Below are positions 12,042-14,751 of a stretch of DNA of 14,751 bases, in pieces. The stretch is taken from assembly GCA_027577415.1 (NCBI GenBank), contig JANBQS010000606.1, forward strand, positions 1 to 14,751, written 5' to 3'. Source of the DNA: Coemansia sp. RSA 922. Lineage: Eukaryota; Kickxellomycota; Kickxellomycetes; Kickxellales; Kickxellaceae. The translations under genes were made by a program, and so were the position numbers. Below the pieces are notes generated by a model, which saw nothing but the letters and a program-made list of their open reading frames with translations, ran no database searches and had not been told where the DNA came from. Numbering within the stretch: position 1 is the stretch's first letter; each line of letters starts with the position of its first letter.

Positions 12042-14387
12042 TTATTCAGAGTCACTAAATGCATTACCCTCATCCTCTTCCTCTTCCTCCTCGTCTTCTT
12101 CTTCCTCGTGATGGTTGTTAACCATCAATGCAGCAGGGTCAATGAAAAGAGGCGGTGGCCGAGTGGGGGCCAAAGTGTCAGTAGGCAACATTGGAACCAG
12201 GTCATCCACAGCCTTATCCTTTGAAATACGAGCCCACAAAGCCTCGCCATCCGAGTCCTCCTCCGACGGATCAGCAACAATAGGCGGAGATAACGGGCGC
12301 GTAGTAGTAGTAGAAGAAGAAGCCAATGCTAAAGCCGAAACAGTATCAAGTGGCAGCTCGCCATCCTCTGCAACAACAGGCGCCGAGTCTTCCTGCTTGG
12401 TCTTGGCTTTACGCACGGCGTTAGTAGACCCCTTTTTACGGCCACGACGCTCGACCCGAACCTCACCACTTGCAGCAGCAGTCTTCACAACGCCGGCATC
12501 TTCAACCCAGTCGTCCATCGCGGGTGGCACAGCAGATGGCGTAGGAGCAGCAGGAGCAGCAGCAGTAGCATCGTGGTAATCCAGAACAGATTTGACGTAA
12601 AACGCCATGTAGGCACGTCCCTTGGCTGGACGCCCCTGGCGCGCGGCCACGTCATCGGCAAAGCCCAAGACATCGCGGATGTCGGCCTTGGTCACCGCAG
12701 CATCGTCAAAGCGGAACCAGCGCGCACGGTGGCGAGCATAGGCAGTGTAGTGGCCAGTGTCCAACAGCCCAGTGTGGTCGATGACGGCAAACAGCGAGTA
12801 CTGGCATGCTGGATTGGCCCGCGTAGCATCGGCACGACGCAGGCGCGATGTTGGCTCGGCCGATCCCGTCGCAGGCGTGGTGGGCGTGGCTGGCGTGGCG
12901 AGCGCGGCGGCCGTGTAGGGCGTCATGTCCACGTTTAGCGGCAGCCTGACAAACGAGTCGACCTTGGCGTGGGCAGCGCCAGCCGCAGCGAACCGCTTGA
13001 GCTGGAAGGTCAGCACGGGCGGCAGCTCGCGCACGCTGAGCTGCTTGACAGCGGCGGCCGGCGACGCACAGCGCGAGCAGCGGTAGACGCCGGGCGGCAG
13101 CGACTCGGCTCGCGTGTAGTGGGCCAGGCAGTCGTGCAGGGTAAGCACGGGCCGCGAGCCGCGCGTCATGCTCGCCAGGGCCGGGCCGCGGCGCTGCTTA
13201 GTGTCCAGCGCCGAGTTCAGCGCGGCGTCGGCCAGGCGGGCGGCGGGGGCCGGCGGAATGTCCAATGAGATGTCGAGCATTGGGTCCAGCGACCGCGTGG
13301 TGTTGCCGCACTTCACGCACGTGACCGCGCTCTGCAGCACGCCAGCAAAGGCCGTGTGCACCAAGCACGAGCAGGCGCGGGGCGGGGCGTCGGGCGGCGC
13401 CAGCGCGGCGTGCAGCGCGTCCAGGACGGCCACCAGGCACTCGTGCGCGTCCTGCTGGCCCGCGCCGGCCACGTCGCCGCGCGCCGCCCACAGCGCGCGC
13501 AGCAGCCGCACGGGCGCAAAGGCGTGGTTGCTGTTGACCTGGTCGCCGCCGTTGCCGCCGTGCAGGGCCTGGATGGCCACGTCGATCTCGCACGCCATGC
13601 ACGCGCCAGGGCTGCTGCACGACCGGCGGTGGTGGCCGTCGCTGAGCATCCACCCGCGCACGACCGGGTTATGGGCCAGCGCCTGCACGACGGCCGACAG
13701 GTAGCACGTGGCGCCAAGATTCAGCACGCCCCGCACGGCAGCGCACCCGCCCACGGCGCCGTGCTCCCGCGCGTACTTGGCGGCCACGGCGTTCAGGTCG
13801 CTGGTGGTCGCCACGATGCGCGGCCGCTTGGCCTCGGGCTCGGCCGCGTCACACAGCGCCGCGTGCCACCGCGTACGCGCCGCAGTCACCACGCCTGCCA
13901 CGCCCGCGTCGTGGATGTAGTCGCCGCACGCCGCGCAGAACACCTGCAGTCGCACAAAATCCAGCGCCAAGACGTGGCCCGACGTGCGCAGGTGCCGGGC
14001 AATATGGGACTCGCCACTGCGCCGCTGCCGGGCGCCGCGCCAGCACGCGTACTGGTCGCACTGTAGGCATGCGTGCAGCCGGTCGCCGGCCGTCCCGCAC
14101 GCAAAGCACGCGGGCCCGGGCATCTCGTCGACAAGCCGCTTGCGACTGCGGTCGCCCTCGCCTGACGCGCCTGCCTCGGCCGCTGCTGTGGTGGACCCGC
14201 CACGCCGTCCCAGCAGCAGCGACTGCCGGTGTCGGCACACGTGCGCGTATGCAATTAGCACTTTTAGCCGCTCCATTACCGTCTTGTGCTGTTGTGCCAA
14301 GTGCGGGCAGCCGCGTCCACTGCATGCCGTTCGGCTCGCCGTTGATGCCTTTTCGGGCGACGGCGAGGCTAATGTACCTGAAGACAT
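12042..14387 (-). CDS. UBP8: Ubp8/USP22-type ubiquitin hydrolase (SAGA deubiquitinase)
   Basis: A 781-residue nuclear cysteine protease expected to remove ubiquitin from histone H2B in the SAGA complex. The N-terminal UBP zinc finger has CxH at 27-29, CxxC at 94-97 and 107-110, Cys115, His128, His132, His138 and CxxC at 151-154, the USP22 ligand order. The USP domain has Cys228 in NLGATCYLS, QQDAHE at 311-316, CxxC at 357-360 and 437-440, His546 in DTGHYTAY and Asp561/562 in WFRFDDAAVTKA. YSLFAVIDH, DDA.(I/V)TKA and ISLDIP follow USP22 closely. Yeast Ubp8 has 471 and human USP22 525 residues. The excess comes from inserts near 60-90, 376-410 and 495-525, and from a C-terminal extension (605-781) with a basic patch (RRGRKKG) and a nearly pure Glu/Asp run at 761-773. 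The 5' half is very GC-rich. The start is the first ATG. Confidence 0.92.
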   Translation of the reverse strand: MSSGTLASPSPEKASTASRTACSGRGCPHLAQQHKTVMERLKVLIAYAHVCRHRQSLLLGRRGGSTTAAAEAGASGEGDRSRKRLVDEMPGPACFACGTAGDRLHACLQCDQYACWRGARQRRSGESHIARHLRTSGHVLALDFVRLQVFCAACGDYIHDAGVAGVVTAARTRWHAALCDAAEPEAKRPRIVATTSDLNAVAAKYAREHGAVGGCAAVRGVLNLGATCYLSAVVQALAHNPVVRGWMLSDGHHRRSCSSPGACMACEIDVAIQALHGGNGGDQVNSNHAFAPVRLLRALWAARGDVAGAGQQDAHECLVAVLDALHAALAPPDAPPRACSCLVHTAFAGVLQSAVTCVKCGNTTRSLDPMLDISLDIPPAPAARLADAALNSALDTKQRRGPALASMTRGSRPVLTLHDCLAHYTRAESLPPGVYRCSRCASPAAAVKQLSVRELPPVLTFQLKRFAAAGAAHAKVDSFVRLPLNVDMTPYTAAALATPATPTTPATGSAEPTSRLRRADATRANPACQYSLFAVIDHTGLLDTGHYTAYARHRARWFRFDDAAVTKADIRDVLGFADDVAARQGRPAKGRAYMAFYVKSVLDYHDATAAAPAAPTPSAVPPAMDDWVEDAGVVKTAAASGEVRVERRGRKKGSTNAVRKAKTKQEDSAPVVAEDGELPLDTVSALALASSSTTTTRPLSPPIVADPSEEDSDGEALWARISKDKAVDDLVPMLPTDTLAPTRPPPLFIDPAALMVNNHHEEEEDEEEEEEDEGNAFSDSE

Positions 14388-14751
14388 TAATAAAAGTATT
14401 TAAAATTAAAATTAAAATTAAAGAAAGAAAAGAGTGCTAATTAAACGCCCATTGCATTTCTCGCCATTTCAACTGTTTTGCTTGGATTAATATATTTCGA
14501 GTTAATATGGTCCCCCACTCCAGGATGAATCAGCAACTGACAACTGGATGAATCACGCTTCTTTTCTCCTCTACTCTAAACACGGCCTGCGCACTCCAAA
14601 TTTAATACCCCCAGGTTTCGGTATCAGCAAAAATACTATCCAAATATATTTACTATACTTTCATACAAACCGATAAAAAAAACGTAATTGGTACGAGCCA
14701 GTTTATTCTACCTTTACAACGTTTCTGTTATATAGGTAGTAAATATCCTTC
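14388..14751. other. Upstream region of UBP8
   Basis: 364 AT-rich bases to the window end. It contains a TAAAAT microsatellite next to the ATG, two copies of GGATGAATCA (14523-14532, 14546-14555), three CAACTG motifs (14470-14475, 14534-14539, 14541-14546) and a weak TATATT at 14490-14495. No gene seen. Confidence 0.45.
14401..14420. repeat. TAAAAT microsatellite
   Basis: Three exact TAAAAT units and a partial fourth, immediately upstream of the UBP8 start codon in its 5' leader. Confidence 0.75.

Noticed and set aside
13356..14066. Long open frames on both strands within the UBP8 5' half
   Set aside because: GC-rich sequence lacks stops in all frames; only the minus-strand USP frame has conserved motifs.
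1..14751. CRISPR array, rRNA or tRNA genes
   Set aside because: No regularly spaced repeats with unique spacers, and no recognisable tRNA or rRNA blocks by eye.

Overview
The window looks like nuclear DNA of an early-diverging fungus. I infer a zoopagomycete of the Kickxellomycotina type, because it combines compact intronless genes, a 7TM receptor of fungal type, Rab escort and SAGA deubiquitinase genes, and secreted GH24 and CHAP peptidoglycan hydrolases. No organism marker such as rRNA is present, so this placement is an inference. TAA, TAG and TGA are all used as stops. Nine of the ten clearly supported intact genes, and also the small ubiquitin-like gene, lie on the minus strand. Most have a TATA-like element 70-140 bases upstream of the ATG.

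Layout. 1-168 holds the open end of a possible gene. 328-1146 (minus) and 1817-2527 (plus) are a divergent pair of secreted proteins. They share one disulfide-patterned SH3b-like domain but carry unrelated catalytic domains: a T4-type GH24 muramidase and a CHAP amidase/endopeptidase. 2550-4043 (minus) encodes a Rab escort protein/Mrs6, which converges on the CHAP gene with 22 bases between the stops. 4328-5914 is a tandem duplication carrying two 99-residue secreted proteins of unknown function. 6416-6815 is a decayed fragment that looks like a TnpB/Fanzor-type transposon protein, broken by a frameshift. 6871-7965 encodes a seven-transmembrane receptor with a Ser-rich tail. 8584-9726 encodes a disordered, CDK-site-rich nuclear protein ending in a sororin-like motif. 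9916-10194 encodes an orphan ubiquitin-like domain resembling the N-terminus of Tsc13/TECR enoyl reductase. 10546-11884 is a second tandem duplication, with two 104-residue secreted helical proteins. 12042-14387 encodes a Ubp8/USP22-type deubiquitinase with a long acidic tail and a very GC-rich 5' half.

The genes fall into two groups. One is housekeeping and regulatory: Rab prenylation (REP), SAGA histone H2B deubiquitination (Ubp8), cohesion (sororin candidate), and signalling (7TM). The other is a secretome set of six small proteins. Two of these are predicted to attack bacterial cell walls, cutting the glycan (GH24) and the peptide (CHAP) respectively, and could be co-regulated from their shared 670-base intergenic region. 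The other four are two duplicated pairs of unknown secreted proteins. No rRNA, tRNA or CRISPR array was found.
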